A stretch of DNA of 64,000 bases from Saccharomonospora viridis DSM 43017. Its GTDB lineage: Bacteria; Actinomycetota; Actinomycetes; Mycobacteriales; Pseudonocardiaceae. Of the stretch, positions 38,804 through 48,670 are shown in pieces. How positions within the stretch are numbered: position 1 is the first letter of the stretch; each line of letters opens with the position of its first letter. A program made the position numbers and the translations under genes. The DNA lies in assembly GCF_000023865.1 (NCBI RefSeq), contig NC_013159.1:1514001-1578000 (forward strand), given 5' to 3'. The notes under the pieces are model-generated. The model was not told the DNA's origin. It saw only the letters and a list, made by a program, of their open reading frames with translations, and searched no databases.

Positions 38804-40048
38804 GTGGGAGAGTCCACGGTGAACACCACGAACGCCGCGGGACAGGAACCCGCGAAGCAGTCGGTCTTCCAGCGGCTCTACACGGGTACCGGCGCGTTCG
38901 ACATCGTCGGCCATCGCCGTAAGTGGTTCCTCGCCTTCGGCGCTTTGGTCCTGGTGTGTTTCGTCTCGATGGGGCTGAAGGGCTTCAACTTCGGCATCGC
39001 CTTCGAGGGCGGCACCCAGATCCAGCTGCCCGCACAGGGCGCGAACGGCACGATCACCACCGAGGAGGCACAGGAGGTCTTCTCGGACACGCTGGGAAGG
39101 AACCCCGCCGAGACCCAACAGGTCGGCACCGGTGAGGCGGCCACCATCCAGTTGCGTTCGGAGACACTCACGCCGGCCGAGGTGGCCCAGGTCAAACAGG
39201 CGCTGTTCACCGAGCTGCAACCGCTCGGCACCGACGGCCAACCCAGTGAGCGGGCCATCAGCGACAGTCGGGTCAGCGCCTCGTGGGGTGGTGAGATCTC
39301 CCGGCAGGCACTGATCGCACTGGCGGTGTTCCTGGTCCTGGTGGCGGTGTTCCTCATCCTCTACTTCGAGAAGTGGATGGCGCTCGCCGCGCTCGTCGCG
39401 CTGCTGCACGACGTGGTCGTCACGGCGGGTGTGTACTCGCTGGTGGGCTTCCAGGTCACCCCGGCCACCGCCATCGGCCTGCTGACGATCCTCGGCTACT
39501 CGCTCTACGACACCGTGGTCGTGTTCGACAAGGTCAAGGAGAACACCCGCGGCATCCTCAACCTGACGCGACGCACCTACGCCGAGGCCGCCAACCTGGC
39601 CGTGAACCAGACGTTGATGCGTTCCATCAACACGTCGGTGATCGCGCTGCTGCCCGTGCTGGGGATGCTGGTCATCGGCTACCTCCTGCTCGGTTCCGGA
39701 ACCTTGCAGGACCTGGCCCTGGTGCTGATCACCGGTATGGTCGCCGGGACCTTCTCCTCGGTGTGCCTGGCCACGCCGCTGCTGGTCTCGTTCAAGATGC
39801 GCGATCCGAAGTACCAGAAGCAGGCCGAGAAGGTCTACGCGCGCCGGGAACAGCTGGCTCGGAAACGGAGTGAGAACGGAGCCGCGGTCAGCGACGACGA
39901 CCACTTCGATCCGGGCGACGATGAACAGCTCGCCGCCGAGCTGCGCCGGGAGAAGGCGCGCGCGGCGGCGGCCAGCGTGCCCGCACGGCACCCGAAGTCG
40001 ACAGCACAACGACGGCCCGGCCGTCCGACTGGGAAGAAGAAACGGTGA
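38804..40048 (+). CDS. secF: Protein translocase subunit SecF
   Basis: A 414-residue SecF: TM1 (about 43-62), short external domain starting FGIAFEGGTQIQL, and five C-terminal TM segments with GYSLYDTVVVFDKVKENTRG. A charged cytoplasmic tail of about 85 residues (lysine/arginine and acid blocks) extends beyond the usual end. GTG begins one base after the secD stop; its own stop overlaps apt. Confidence 0.94.
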   Translation: MGESTVNTTNAAGQEPAKQSVFQRLYTGTGAFDIVGHRRKWFLAFGALVLVCFVSMGLKGFNFGIAFEGGTQIQLPAQGANGTITTEEAQEVFSDTLGRNPAETQQVGTGEAATIQLRSETLTPAEVAQVKQALFTELQPLGTDGQPSERAISDSRVSASWGGEISRQALIALAVFLVLVAVFLILYFEKWMALAALVALLHDVVVTAGVYSLVGFQVTPATAIGLLTILGYSLYDTVVVFDKVKENTRGILNLTRRTYAEAANLAVNQTLMRSINTSVIALLPVLGMLVIGYLLLGSGTLQDLALVLITGMVAGTFSSVCLATPLLVSFKMRDPKYQKQAEKVYARREQLARKRSENGAAVSDDDHFDPGDDEQLAAELRREKARAAAASVPARHPKSTAQRRPGRPTGKKKR

Positions 40049-40572
40049 GTCGTAGCGAACTCGACCGGGCACTGGACCTCATCACCGAGATTCCCGATTT
40101 TCCGGAGCCCGGCGTCATCTTCCGTGACCTCACGCCGATGTTCGCGGATGGAACCGCGTTCGTTCACGTGGTCGACGCGCTCAACGAGGCGATCAGCGAC
40201 GACGTGGACCGACTGGTGGCGGTGGAGGCACGTGGATTCGTACTGGCGGCGGCGCTCGGCTACGCCCGGCGAATCGGGGTGGCGTTGGTGCGGAAACCCG
40301 GCAAGCTGCCGAACGTGGCCGATCGGATCGACTACCAGCTGGAGTACGGCACCGCGACGCTGGAGCTGCCCGTCGGGTCGGTGAAGCCCGGTGAGCGGGT
40401 CGCTGTGGTGGACGACGTTTTGGCCACGGGGGGCACGGTGGCGGCCTCCGTGGAGCTCATCCGCAGGGCCGGAGCGGACGTCACCGGGATCGCCGTGGTG
40501 CTGGAGTTGGCCGCGCTCGGTGGACGCTCCCGACTCGACGCGCTGCCCGTGCACGCACTGCGTACCATCTGA
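40045..40572 (+). CDS. apt: Adenine phosphoribosyltransferase
   Basis: A 175-residue purine salvage enzyme converting adenine and PRPP to AMP. The PRPP-binding loop [14 protein letters not shown] and the N-terminal [15 protein letters not shown] are diagnostic. It stands between secF and rel, the classical actinobacterial order, and shares GTGA with secF. Confidence 0.96.
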   Translation: MSRSELDRALDLITEIPDFPEPGVIFRDLTPMFADGTAFVHVVDALNEAISDDVDRLVAVEARGFVLAAALGYARRIGVALVRKPGKLPNVADRIDYQLEYGTATLELPVGSVKPGERVAVVDDVLATGGTVAASVELIRRAGADVTGIAVVLELAALGGRSRLDALPVHALRTI

Positions 40573-40676
40573 CGCCTCCGGGCTCACCCGTGCCATGGAC
40601 CGAAGGCGTGGGCACAGACAGGACTGTTCGCGCGTTACTCTTGACTCATCGGCCGCGTGATGAGCTGGAGGTACGG

Positions 40677-43028
40677 GTGAGCCAAGAGCTTGATTCCGTG
40701 GTCACTGCCCAGTCGGGCACGGGCGCTCCCACCCGCGATGACCGAAGCGGAACGAATGGCACCGGTACCACTGTCCGCGCGCCGTCCGCGACCAGGAGGG
40801 TGAGAGCGCGGCTGGCCCGGCGCATCACCGCGCAGCGGCCCGCATCGGTGAAGCAGGTGCTCGAACCGCTGGCCGCGATCCACCGGGAACTGCATCCGAA
40901 CGCGGACCTGGCGTTGTTGCAGCGGGCGTACGACACCGCTGAGGAACTCCACCGGGGCCAGCACCGTAAGTCCGGTGACCCGTACATCACGCATCCGCTC
41001 GCGGTGGCGACCATCCTGGCCGAGCTGGGCATGGACACCACGACCCTCGTCGCCGCGCTGCTGCACGACACCGTCGAGGACACCGGCTACTCGGTGGAAC
41101 AGCTCACCGAGGACTTCGGGGAGAAGGTCGCCCAGCTGGTCGACGGGGTCACCAAACTGGACAAGGTCAAGCTCGGCACGGCGGCGGAAGCGGAGACCAT
41201 CCGCAAGATGGTCATCGCGATGGCGCGGGACCCCCGCGTGTTGGTGATCAAACTCGCCGACCGGCTCCACAACATGCGCACCATGCGGTTCCTGCCGCCG
41301 GAGAAGCAGGCCCGCAAGGCCAAGGAGACGCTCGAGGTCCTCGCCCCGTTGGCACACCGGCTGGGGATGTCGACGGTGAAGTGGGAGCTGGAGGATTTGG
41401 CGTTCGCCATCCTGCAGCCGAAGAAATACGACGAGATCGTACGGCTAGTCGCCGACCGGGCGCCGTCTCGCGACACCTATCTGCGCTGGGTGATCGGGGA
41501 GCTGACCCGGCAGCTGGAGGAATCGCGCATCAACGCGAAGGTCGAGGGTCGGCCCAAGCACTACTACTCGATCCACCAGAAGATGATCGTGCGCGGGCGC
41601 GACCTGGATGACATCCACGACCTGGTGGGCGTGCGCATCCTCGTGGAGGACGTCCGCGACTGTTACGCGGCCATGGGTGTCGTGCACGCGTTGTGGCAAC
41701 CGATGCCGGGCCGGTTCAAGGACTACATCGCGCAGCCACGCTACGGCGTGTACCAGTCACTGCACACGACCGTGATCGGTCCGGACGGTAAGCCGCTCGA
41801 GGTGCAGATCCGCACGCACGAGATGCACCGCACCGCCGAGTACGGCATCGCGGCCCACTGGCGGTACAAGGAGACCAAGGGCACGCACAAGGGCAACGCC
41901 GTCGAGATCGACGAGATGGCGTGGATGCGCCAGCTGTTGGACTGGCAGCGGGAGGCCGCCGACCCGGGCGAGTTCCTGGAGTCGCTGCGTTACGACCTCG
42001 CCACCAGGGAGATCTTCGTCTTCACCCCCAAGGGTGACGTGATCACGTTGCCGGTGGGGTCCACGCCGGTGGACTTCGCCTATGCCGTGCACACCGAAGT
42101 GGGGCATCGCTGCATCGGTGCCAGGGTCAACGGCAGGCTCGTCGCGCTCGAACGCAAGCTCGACAACGGTGAGGTCGTCGAGATCTTCACGTCGAAAGCC
42201 GAGGGTGCGGGGCCCAGCCGCGACTGGATGTCGTTCGTGTGCTCGCCCAAGGCGAAGGCGAAGATCCGGCAGTGGTTCGCCAAGGAGCGCCGGGACGAGG
42301 CCATCGAAGCGGGCAAGGAGGCCATCGCCAAGGAGGTCCGCAAGGTCGGGTTGCCCCTGCAACGACTGGTGTCGGCCGACACGATGAGTGCGGTCGCCAA
42401 GGAGCTGCGGCACCCCGACATCAGTTCGCTGTACGCGGCGGTGGGTGAGCACCAGGTGGGCGCCCAGCACGTCGTGCAACGTCTGGTGGCGCTTCTTGGA
42501 GGTGTCGACGAGGCGGAGGAGGAACTCGCGGAGCGGGCCACTCCGTCCACGGTCGCGCGGCGCCGCGGTGCGGGTGATGTCGGAGTGGTGGTGAAGGGCC
42601 AGACCGACATCTGGACCAAACTCGCGCGCTGCTGCACTCCCGTGCCCGGGGACGAAATCCTCGGCTTCGTCACCCGCGGCGGTGGGGTGAGCGTGCACCG
42701 CACGGACTGCACGAACGCCAACGAACTGCGCAAGCAGCCGGAACGGTTGTTGGAGGTCGAGTGGGCGCCGACCGAGTCGTCGGTGTTCCTCGTGGCCATC
42801 CAGGTGGAGGCGTTGGACCGGCATCGACTGCTGTCCGACATCACCAAGGTGCTCGCCGATGAGCGGGTCAACATCCTGTCGGCGTCGGTGACGACCTCGC
42901 GGGACCGGGTGGCGGTGAGTCGGTTCACGTTCGAGATGGGTGATCCCAAGCATCTCGGACACGTGCTCAAGATCGTCCGCAACGTCGAGGGCGTGTACGA
43001 CGTCTACCGCGTGACCTCGGCGTCCTGA
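40677..43028 (+). CDS. relA: Bifunctional (p)ppGpp synthetase/hydrolase (Rel)
   Basis: A 783-residue long RSH protein. The hydrolase HD domain is intact (H130-D-T-V-E-D135), the synthetase has [21 protein letters not shown] (quoted in part), followed by TGS ([18 protein letters not shown]), zinc-finger-like CC region ([12 protein letters not shown]) and C-terminal ACT domain. With both active sites conserved it should both make and degrade the alarmone. GTG 40677 has GGAGG at 5 bases; longer frames upstream are not supported. Confidence 0.95.
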   Translation: MSQELDSVVTAQSGTGAPTRDDRSGTNGTGTTVRAPSATRRVRARLARRITAQRPASVKQVLEPLAAIHRELHPNADLALLQRAYDTAEELHRGQHRKSGDPYITHPLAVATILAELGMDTTTLVAALLHDTVEDTGYSVEQLTEDFGEKVAQLVDGVTKLDKVKLGTAAEAETIRKMVIAMARDPRVLVIKLADRLHNMRTMRFLPPEKQARKAKETLEVLAPLAHRLGMSTVKWELEDLAFAILQPKKYDEIVRLVADRAPSRDTYLRWVIGELTRQLEESRINAKVEGRPKHYYSIHQKMIVRGRDLDDIHDLVGVRILVEDVRDCYAAMGVVHALWQPMPGRFKDYIAQPRYGVYQSLHTTVIGPDGKPLEVQIRTHEMHRTAEYGIAAHWRYKETKGTHKGNAVEIDEMAWMRQLLDWQREAADPGEFLESLRYDLATREIFVFTPKGDVITLPVGSTPVDFAYAVHTEVGHRCIGARVNGRLVALERKLDNGEVVEIFTSKAEGAGPSRDWMSFVCSPKAKAKIRQWFAKERRDEAIEAGKEAIAKEVRKVGLPLQRLVSADTMSAVAKELRHPDISSLYAAVGEHQVGAQHVVQRLVALLGGVDEAEEELAERATPSTVARRRGAGDVGVVVKGQTDIWTKLARCCTPVPGDEILGFVTRGGGVSVHRTDCTNANELRKQPERLLEVEWAPTESSVFLVAIQVEALDRHRLLSDITKVLADERVNILSASVTTSRDRVAVSRFTFEMGDPKHLGHVLKIVRNVEGVYDVYRVTSAS

Positions 43029-43106
43029 CCGGATCGCCTCGTGGGTCTCACCGGAACCGTGCCGCCCCGCACCGGGTGGAGTGGCCGCCCCGTACTGTGA
43101 TCGATC

Positions 43107-43880
43107 ATGAACGACGGCATCGACTTCCACATCGACGGTGAGGTCGCCAGGCTCACCTTCAACAGGCCGGACAAGATGAACGCCATCACCCACGACATGT
43201 GGTCGGCGATCCCCGACGTGGTCGCTGCCGTGGAGGGCGATCCGGGGGCGAAGGTGCTCGTGGTGACCGGTGCGGGCCCGCATTTCTCCGCGGGTGCGGA
43301 CATCGGTGAGTTCCGCGCGTTGCGGTCCACGGCGGAGGGGGCGGCGGTCTACGACAAGGCGGTGACGGCCGCCGTGCAGGCGTTGAGCTCCCTGCGCAAG
43401 CCCAGCGTGGCGATGGTCCACGGCAACTGCATCGGCGGCGGTTGCCAATTGGCGGTGGCCTGTGATTTCCGGTTCGCGGCGGCGGACGCGCGGTTCGGCA
43501 TCACCCCGGCCAAGCTCGGCATCGTCTACGACTTTCTTTCCACCCGGCAGCTGGTCGCGCTCATCGGTCCCGCGAACGCACGCTACCTGCTGCTGTCGGC
43601 GCAGCTTGTCGACGCCGAGAAGGCGCGGCAACTGGGACTGGTCAACGAGGTCGTCGAGCCGAGCCGGCTGGAGGAGGCCACGACGGAGTTCGTCCGGACC
43701 CTGTGCTCCCGCTCGCAGACGGCGATCCGCGGTATGAACGAGATCATCGAGCGTATTCTGTCGGGCCAGCGGGAGTCCGACGTCGAGATCGAACGCATTC
43801 GCAGCGACGCGGTGCACAGCGCCGACTACGCGGAGGGGGTCGCCGCGTTCCTGGAACGTCGGCCACCTCGTTTCGACTGA
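43107..43880 (+). CDS. Enoyl-CoA hydratase/isomerase family protein
   Basis: A 257-residue crotonase. The two oxyanion-hole regions are visible: HFSAGADIGEF and NCIGGGCQLAVACD. The residues usually supplying the catalytic glutamates are partly replaced (GITPAKLGIVYD), so it may act as isomerase or on an unusual acyl-CoA. It is an isolated gene after rel with its own ATG; no beta-oxidation partners are adjacent. Confidence 0.88.
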   Translation: MNDGIDFHIDGEVARLTFNRPDKMNAITHDMWSAIPDVVAAVEGDPGAKVLVVTGAGPHFSAGADIGEFRALRSTAEGAAVYDKAVTAAVQALSSLRKPSVAMVHGNCIGGGCQLAVACDFRFAAADARFGITPAKLGIVYDFLSTRQLVALIGPANARYLLLSAQLVDAEKARQLGLVNEVVEPSRLEEATTEFVRTLCSRSQTAIRGMNEIIERILSGQRESDVEIERIRSDAVHSADYAEGVAAFLERRPPRFD

Positions 43881-43930
43881 CGGCGACGCACCTCGACGGC
43901 GGCCTCACCACCACCGCCACGGTGATCGAC

Positions 43931-44752
43931 TCAGATCGGTTCGGCGGGATTCGTTTCGTACGCCCGCCACAGCAGAGCCAGTGATTCCGGATCGACGGGG
44001 AACGTCACGTCGTCCACGGCCGTGACCGGACGGAGCAGGCTGCCCGCGTTGCACACGAACGCCGCACGGAACATGCCGAGTTCGGAAAGCGGGATGCGCC
44101 GGTGCTCCACGGCCACGCCGAGCCGCTCCAGCCCCCGGGTCAGCAGCGTCTGGGTGACCCCGGTGAGCATCGGCGCGCTAGGCCATACGACGGTGATGTC
44201 CTCGCCGACGGTCCCGCTGTCGCCATCGGCGGCGCCGATGCGGTTACGGGCGTGCTCGATGAAGCCCACATTGCACACCGACGTCTCGCTGACGTAGCCG
44301 TCGGCGGTGACGAACAGCGCGTCGTCGTACCCGGCGTTTCGGGCGGAGCGGGCATGGAAATGCTGTGCGAACGTGCCCACGTGCTTGATCGTGGGAATCG
44401 CCCGGTCGGCACGCACCGTACGCAGTCGCACCGGTGTCGGCGCGTTCGCCGCCTCCCGCACTGTCACCAGGACGTCGGGTGAACACGTCGAGGGCGGACC
44501 GACGGACGTCACCCTGGCGATCACGGTCCCCTCGGCGGGGGTGGCGCGTCGCAGGCACGCGCGGACGAACGCGCGGTCCAGCTCGGCGTCGAAAACGCGG
44601 CGGTTGCCGTCGGCCAGGCGATCGAGGTGCTCGTCGAGTCCCCGTGCCCGGCGATCGGTCACCCGCAGCGTGGTGAAGTGGCCGTACCCGCCCACGGCGG
44701 CAGCGGCGAGCTGGTCCGCCGTGGCGGGACGACCGTTGAGCTGGGCGTGCAC
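43931..44752 (-). CDS. Aminotransferase class IV (aminodeoxychorismate lyase-like)
   Basis: A 273-residue fold-type IV PLP protein. The PLP lysine is probably in TIKHVGTFAQ, and SETSVCNVGF and GVTQTLLTRG are the other family blocks. Members include 4-amino-4-deoxychorismate lyase and branched-chain or D-amino acid aminotransferases; sequence alone does not decide. It follows the cyclophilin gene after 7 bases on the same strand and is likely co-transcribed with it. Confidence 0.8.
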   Translation of the reverse strand: MHAQLNGRPATADQLAAAAVGGYGHFTTLRVTDRRARGLDEHLDRLADGNRRVFDAELDRAFVRACLRRATPAEGTVIARVTSVGPPSTCSPDVLVTVREAANAPTPVRLRTVRADRAIPTIKHVGTFAQHFHARSARNAGYDDALFVTADGYVSETSVCNVGFIEHARNRIGAADGDSGTVGEDITVVWPSAPMLTGVTQTLLTRGLERLGVAVEHRRIPLSELGMFRAAFVCNAGSLLRPVTAVDDVTFPVDPESLALLWRAYETNPAEPI

Positions 44753-44759
44753 CAGACCG

Positions 44760-45614
44760 CTACGCCTCGACGGTCACGTCGGTGAACGTCACCTCGGTGT
44801 TGGGCTTGCCGCCACCCGGGCTCGGCTCGAAGCGGCCGTCATGGCCGGCACGGGCGATCCCGTCGATCACCTCGAGGCCCTCGTCGTCGATGGTGCCGAA
44901 CACGGTGTAGTCCGGCGGCAGCGGCGCGTCGCCGTAGACCATGAAGAACTGGCTGCCGCCCGTGTCCGGGCTACCGGTGTTGGCCATCGCGAGGATGCCA
45001 CGGCCGTAGGTGAGTCCCTCGAACGTCTCGTCCGGCAGCGTGTAACCGGGGCCGCCGTTGCCCTCTCCGGTCGGGTCACCGCACTGCAGCATCTGCAGGC
45101 CCCTGGTCCCGATCCGGTGGCAGCTCGTGTCGGTGTAGAAGCCCTCCTCCGCCAGGTGCACGAAGCTGTTCACCGTGCACGGGGCGAGTGCCCGGTCGAG
45201 TTCGAGGCCGATGTCACCGACGTTGCTGTGCAGTGTGACCTTCACCGTGCCCTCGGCCGGCACGTCCTCGCCGTCCGGAACGGACACCTCCTTGGCCGCC
45301 TCACCGGATTCCGGGTATTCGCACGAAACCGACTTCGGCAACGGTTCGGGACGAGTGGCCGGTTCAACACGCTCGGTGGGGATGTGGACGTCCTCCGCCG
45401 AAGCCGAGGGGTCGCTCGCCAGGTCGGTCTCGTCGGCCGCGCTGTCGCCGCCACGCGTGGCCAGGACCACGATGAGTCCGGTAACCAGCACCACGGCGCC
45501 AACCGTGACGCCGACTCCGACGATCCTGCGTCGCCTCGCCCGTTCGGCTCGGCGGGCGAGTTGCCGTTCGAGCTTGCGTTTTGCGGCCTCCCGGCGCTGC
45601 TGGTTGGTCGCCAC
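44760..45614 (-). CDS. Membrane-anchored cyclophilin-type peptidyl-prolyl isomerase
   Basis: A 284-residue protein: 30 basic cytoplasmic residues, one TM segment (about 31-52), an acidic linker, and a cyclophilin domain outside the membrane (SFVHLAEEGFYTDTSCHRIG, QFFMVYGDAPLPPDYTVFG). GTG 45614 follows AAGGAGGGCAG, the best binding site in the frame; the long open frame upstream is shadow sequence. It probably helps fold exported proteins. Homologue of M. tuberculosis PpiB (Rv2582) by position next to rel and the MBL hydrolase. Confidence 0.9.
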   Translation of the reverse strand: MATNQQRREAAKRKLERQLARRAERARRRRIVGVGVTVGAVVLVTGLIVVLATRGGDSAADETDLASDPSASAEDVHIPTERVEPATRPEPLPKSVSCEYPESGEAAKEVSVPDGEDVPAEGTVKVTLHSNVGDIGLELDRALAPCTVNSFVHLAEEGFYTDTSCHRIGTRGLQMLQCGDPTGEGNGGPGYTLPDETFEGLTYGRGILAMANTGSPDTGGSQFFMVYGDAPLPPDYTVFGTIDDEGLEVIDGIARAGHDGRFEPSPGGGKPNTEVTFTDVTVEA

Positions 45615-45739
45615 CTGCCCTCCTTGGGTCTTCTCGACGTACCCACAACGGGGGTGGCGGCAGTCTATGGGCACTGTCTGTGAGGACGCTGTGTAGGGGC
45701 GGCTAGGGTGAGACCAACCCCAGATCCGGAGGTGTCGTC

Positions 45740-46420
45740 GTGCTCGTCGTCGGGTTCCCGGCCGGCGCGCTGCAAGCGAACTGCTATCTGCTCGCCACCG
45801 GTGTCGGGTCCGAGTGCGTGATCGTCGACCCCGGTCAGGGGGCCGAACCCGGTATCGAGAAGGCGTTGCGGGAACATCGGTTGACGCCGGTCGCCGTGCT
45901 GGCCACCCACGGGCATGTCGACCATGTCGCCTCGGCGGCCGCAGTGGCCGACGCACACGACATCGCCGTGCACATCCACCCCGATGACCGACACCTGTTG
46001 TCGGACCCGCTCGCGGGGCTCGGGCCCGATCTGGCGTCCACGTTCGGGGCGGTGACATCGATCGAGCCCTCCGCCGTCGTGCCGCTGACCGAACGGGTGC
46101 TCGACCTCGCCGGATTGCGGATCACGGTCGATCACACGCCGGGGCATACTCCCGGTTCGGTGGTGTTCCGGGTGCGCAGCGCCGAAGGCGGTCACCTGGC
46201 TTTGACCGGTGACACGTTGTTCGCGGGGTCGATCGGGCGCACGGATCTGCCCGGCGGGGATCCGGAGGCGCTGGCGACCTCACTGCGGACCGTGCTGCTG
46301 CCGTTGGCCGCCGACACGGTGGTCCTGCCCGGACACGGCGGTGCCACCACGATCGGCCGCGAACGCCGGAGCAACCCCTTTCTCCCCGTGGACAGCAAGA
46401 ACACCGAGGTCACGGAATGA
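45740..46420 (+). CDS. MBL-fold metal-dependent hydrolase (glyoxalase II-like)
   Basis: A 226-residue metallo-beta-lactamase-fold enzyme. The metal motif T56-H-G-H-V-D-H62 and further ligands in DHTPGHTPGSVVF, LTGDTLFAGSIGRTD and LPGHG are all present, so two metals should bind. Family resemblance is to hydroxyacylglutathione hydrolase; actinobacteria use mycothiol or other thiols, so the true thioester is open. GTG 45740 with GGAGG 7 bases upstream. In many actinobacteria hisS comes next; here it does not. Confidence 0.88.
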   Translation: MLVVGFPAGALQANCYLLATGVGSECVIVDPGQGAEPGIEKALREHRLTPVAVLATHGHVDHVASAAAVADAHDIAVHIHPDDRHLLSDPLAGLGPDLASTFGAVTSIEPSAVVPLTERVLDLAGLRITVDHTPGHTPGSVVFRVRSAEGGHLALTGDTLFAGSIGRTDLPGGDPEALATSLRTVLLPLAADTVVLPGHGGATTIGRERRSNPFLPVDSKNTEVTE

Positions 46421-47088
46421 GCGAACAGGAGCCGATCGATCGCACGCCGGCGCGGGAGCCGGGACGCATCCCCCTCCAGGGCGACGACGCGAAGGCACGC
46501 CGGAAGAGGACGGTGTCCGGGTTGATCGCCGTGGCGTTGTTCGCGGCGGCGTTCGGCGGGGTGGCGGGACTCATCGGTGGCAAGGACGTCGGTCTGATCG
46601 TGGCCGCGGTCGTCGGCCTGCCGCTGCTGCTGTTGGTGTTGTCCACCGCGCGGCGCCGGATGTGGTTGGAGGGCACCACGGTGGTCGTACGCACCTGGGG
46701 TTCCCGCCGGGTGGATCTGGCCACCGCGCCCCGGATTGATCTCCTGCTCACCGAGGTGCGTGGTGTCAGGACGGTGAGCCTGCTGGTCGCTAGCGGCCGA
46801 GGGAGCAGGGCCGTGAAGATCGATCTCGCCATGTACGCGGGGACGGGTGGCCGTGAGTTGGGCATCCTCCCCCTGCGCAGGCTCGCCGATGCGGTGGTGA
46901 ACAACGTGGAAGCCGGTGGGGTGGCGTTCTCCCAGTTGCTCGTGGCCCAACTGCGGGCGGAGGCGCGGGGGGACGCCGCCGCCGACCGCCCGCTGTACCG
47001 ACTGGCGTCGGCGGCCCCGTCCGGCAAACTCGCCCAGCGATTCAGCATGGCCGCCGTCAATCGTTTCGTGGCGACCCTCGACGACTGA
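46417..47088 (+). CDS. Conserved two-TM membrane protein, unknown function
   Basis: A 223-residue protein with a hydrophilic head of about 30 residues, two adjacent hydrophobic segments (about 33-52 and 57-75) and a soluble domain of about 145 residues with WLEGTTVVVRTWGSRRVDL, a PH-like beta pattern. I do not recognise a named family. It is coupled to the MBL hydrolase by ATGA and its last 32 bases overlap the end of the convergent YibE/F gene. Confidence 0.7.
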   Translation: MSEQEPIDRTPAREPGRIPLQGDDAKARRKRTVSGLIAVALFAAAFGGVAGLIGGKDVGLIVAAVVGLPLLLLVLSTARRRMWLEGTTVVVRTWGSRRVDLATAPRIDLLLTEVRGVRTVSLLVASGRGSRAVKIDLAMYAGTGGRELGILPLRRLADAVVNNVEAGGVAFSQLLVAQLRAEARGDAAADRPLYRLASAAPSGKLAQRFSMAAVNRFVATLDD

Positions 47089-48670
47089 CCCGGTCCTTCC
47101 GGTTCCGCGCGGGCTGCTGCGAAGGGGGCGCGTCATCGCGCACCGCGATGAGGGCGGCCAGCAACGTGGTCAGGGGCACGGCCGCCACGATGCCGATGCT
47201 GCCCGCCAGCGTCCGCACGATCTCCTGGGCCACGTCCTGGGATTGGAGGATCGGCGACAACCCCACGTCCGCCATCGCGGACAACAACAGCAGGGGGAGG
47301 GCCGTTCCCGCGTAGGCCAACACGAGCGTGTTGACGGCCGATCCGACGTGAGCCCTGCCGATGCGCAACCCGGCCGTGTACAGACCGCGCCAATCCAGTG
47401 AGGGGTTGGCACGCCGTAATTCCCATACCGAGCTCGCCTGGGTGACCGTCACGTCGTCGAGGACACCGAGGGCACCGATCACCACACCGGCCAGCAGAAG
47501 TCCACGGGCGTCGATGGGGTGCCCCAGCGATCCGATGAGCGTGCTCGTGTCACTGTCCAGTCCGGTGAGCTTCGCCATCGCGGAGAAGATCGCCGACAAC
47601 GTCCCGATCAAGGCGAGACTGACCATCGTCCCCAGCACCGCGACCGAGGTGCGGGCGGACAGACCGTGGGTGAGATACAACGCCACGAACATGATCAGCC
47701 CGGCTCCCGCGATGGCGACCAGCAGCGGGTCACGTCCCGCGAGGATCGCCGGGAGCACGAACAGGGTGATGACGGCGAAACTGATCCCCAATGCCACCAG
47801 CGAGGCCAGGCCCTGCCAGCGACCGAGCAGCAGGACCGCACCCGCGAACAAAGCGCCGAGCAGGAGCAGCGGCATCCCGCGCTGGAAGTCCTGCAGTTGG
47901 TACGAGGTGGAGTCGGTGGGGTCGGCGCCGCTGTAGGACAACACCACCTCGTCGCCCACCGCGAACCGGGGGCTGGTGGGTTCGAGTGGTACGGATTTGG
48001 TGATCGTCGAACCCTGCGCGGGACCGTCGCTCAAGGCCATCTCGACCATGAGACACCGTTTGTCGTCCGGGTTGGGGGCGCCGACCTGCACCTGCCCCGG
48101 TGCCAGGCAGGGGCCGGACGTCGCGGCCGTGACCACGCCGTTGACGGGGGTTCCCACGGATCGGGGGAGCTGAGCGCCGTTCCACGGATACAGCACGACG
48201 ACGGCCACCAGCGTGGCCATCGCGACCGGGGCCAGGAGCGCGAGCAGCATCCGCCGCACCGAGCGGGACGCCGGAGCCGCCGGGGCGTGTCCGTGTCCAT
48301 GTCCGTGTCCGTGCCCATGCCCATGTCCGTGGCCGTCCTTGTCCGCAAGGTCGTCGGGTCCGTCGGCGGATGCGCTCTCCTCCGACTCCGGGACCGGGGC
48401 AGGTGCCTTCCTACGGCGTTCCCCGCGGTCGCCCGACGCATCGTGTGCTGCCGTACGACGTCGTCGGGATGCGTCCTGTCGGGCATCGGAGGTCGGACGT
48501 GAGTCCCCCCGGGGATCGGCGACCGTGCCGGCTGAGCTCGGCCGGTTGGGGTGAGGCGGACGACGTGACCGCGTCGGACGTGGGGCAGCCGGTTGCTTCG
48601 GCCGGGAGGGTCGATCCGGCCGCACGCGCGGGATGGGCGCTGTCGCGTCGTCGGAGTAGTCGGAAGGCAC
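47057..48670 (-). CDS. YibE/F-like polytopic membrane protein with His-Gly tract
   Basis: A 537-residue protein. The first 130 residues are hydrophilic and disordered (Pro/Arg/Ser, then acidic) and end in eight Gly-His pairs; one TM segment follows, an external domain of about 90 residues, then about seven TM helices matching the YibE/F family (GLIMFVALYLTHGLSARTS, LGVLDDVTVTQASSVWELR). Family function is unknown. The histidine tract faces the cytoplasm by the positive-inside rule and could bind transition metals. Confidence 0.82.
   Translation of the reverse strand: MPSDYSDDATAPIPRVRPDRPSRPKQPAAPRPTRSRRPPHPNRPSSAGTVADPRGDSRPTSDARQDASRRRRTAAHDASGDRGERRRKAPAPVPESEESASADGPDDLADKDGHGHGHGHGHGHGHGHAPAAPASRSVRRMLLALLAPVAMATLVAVVVLYPWNGAQLPRSVGTPVNGVVTAATSGPCLAPGQVQVGAPNPDDKRCLMVEMALSDGPAQGSTITKSVPLEPTSPRFAVGDEVVLSYSGADPTDSTSYQLQDFQRGMPLLLLGALFAGAVLLLGRWQGLASLVALGISFAVITLFVLPAILAGRDPLLVAIAGAGLIMFVALYLTHGLSARTSVAVLGTMVSLALIGTLSAIFSAMAKLTGLDSDTSTLIGSLGHPIDARGLLLAGVVIGALGVLDDVTVTQASSVWELRRANPSLDWRGLYTAGLRIGRAHVGSAVNTLVLAYAGTALPLLLLSAMADVGLSPILQSQDVAQEIVRTLAGSIGIVAAVPLTTLLAALIAVRDDAPPSQQPARNRKDRVSRRGSPRND
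48287..48334 (-). repeat. (Gly-His)8 coding repeat
   Basis: Forty-eight bases encode eight consecutive GH dipeptides on the minus strand within the YibE/F-like gene. Codons alternate between CAC/CAT and GGA/GGG/GGC, so the repeat is kept at protein level rather than being a fresh DNA slippage product. Confidence 0.85.
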
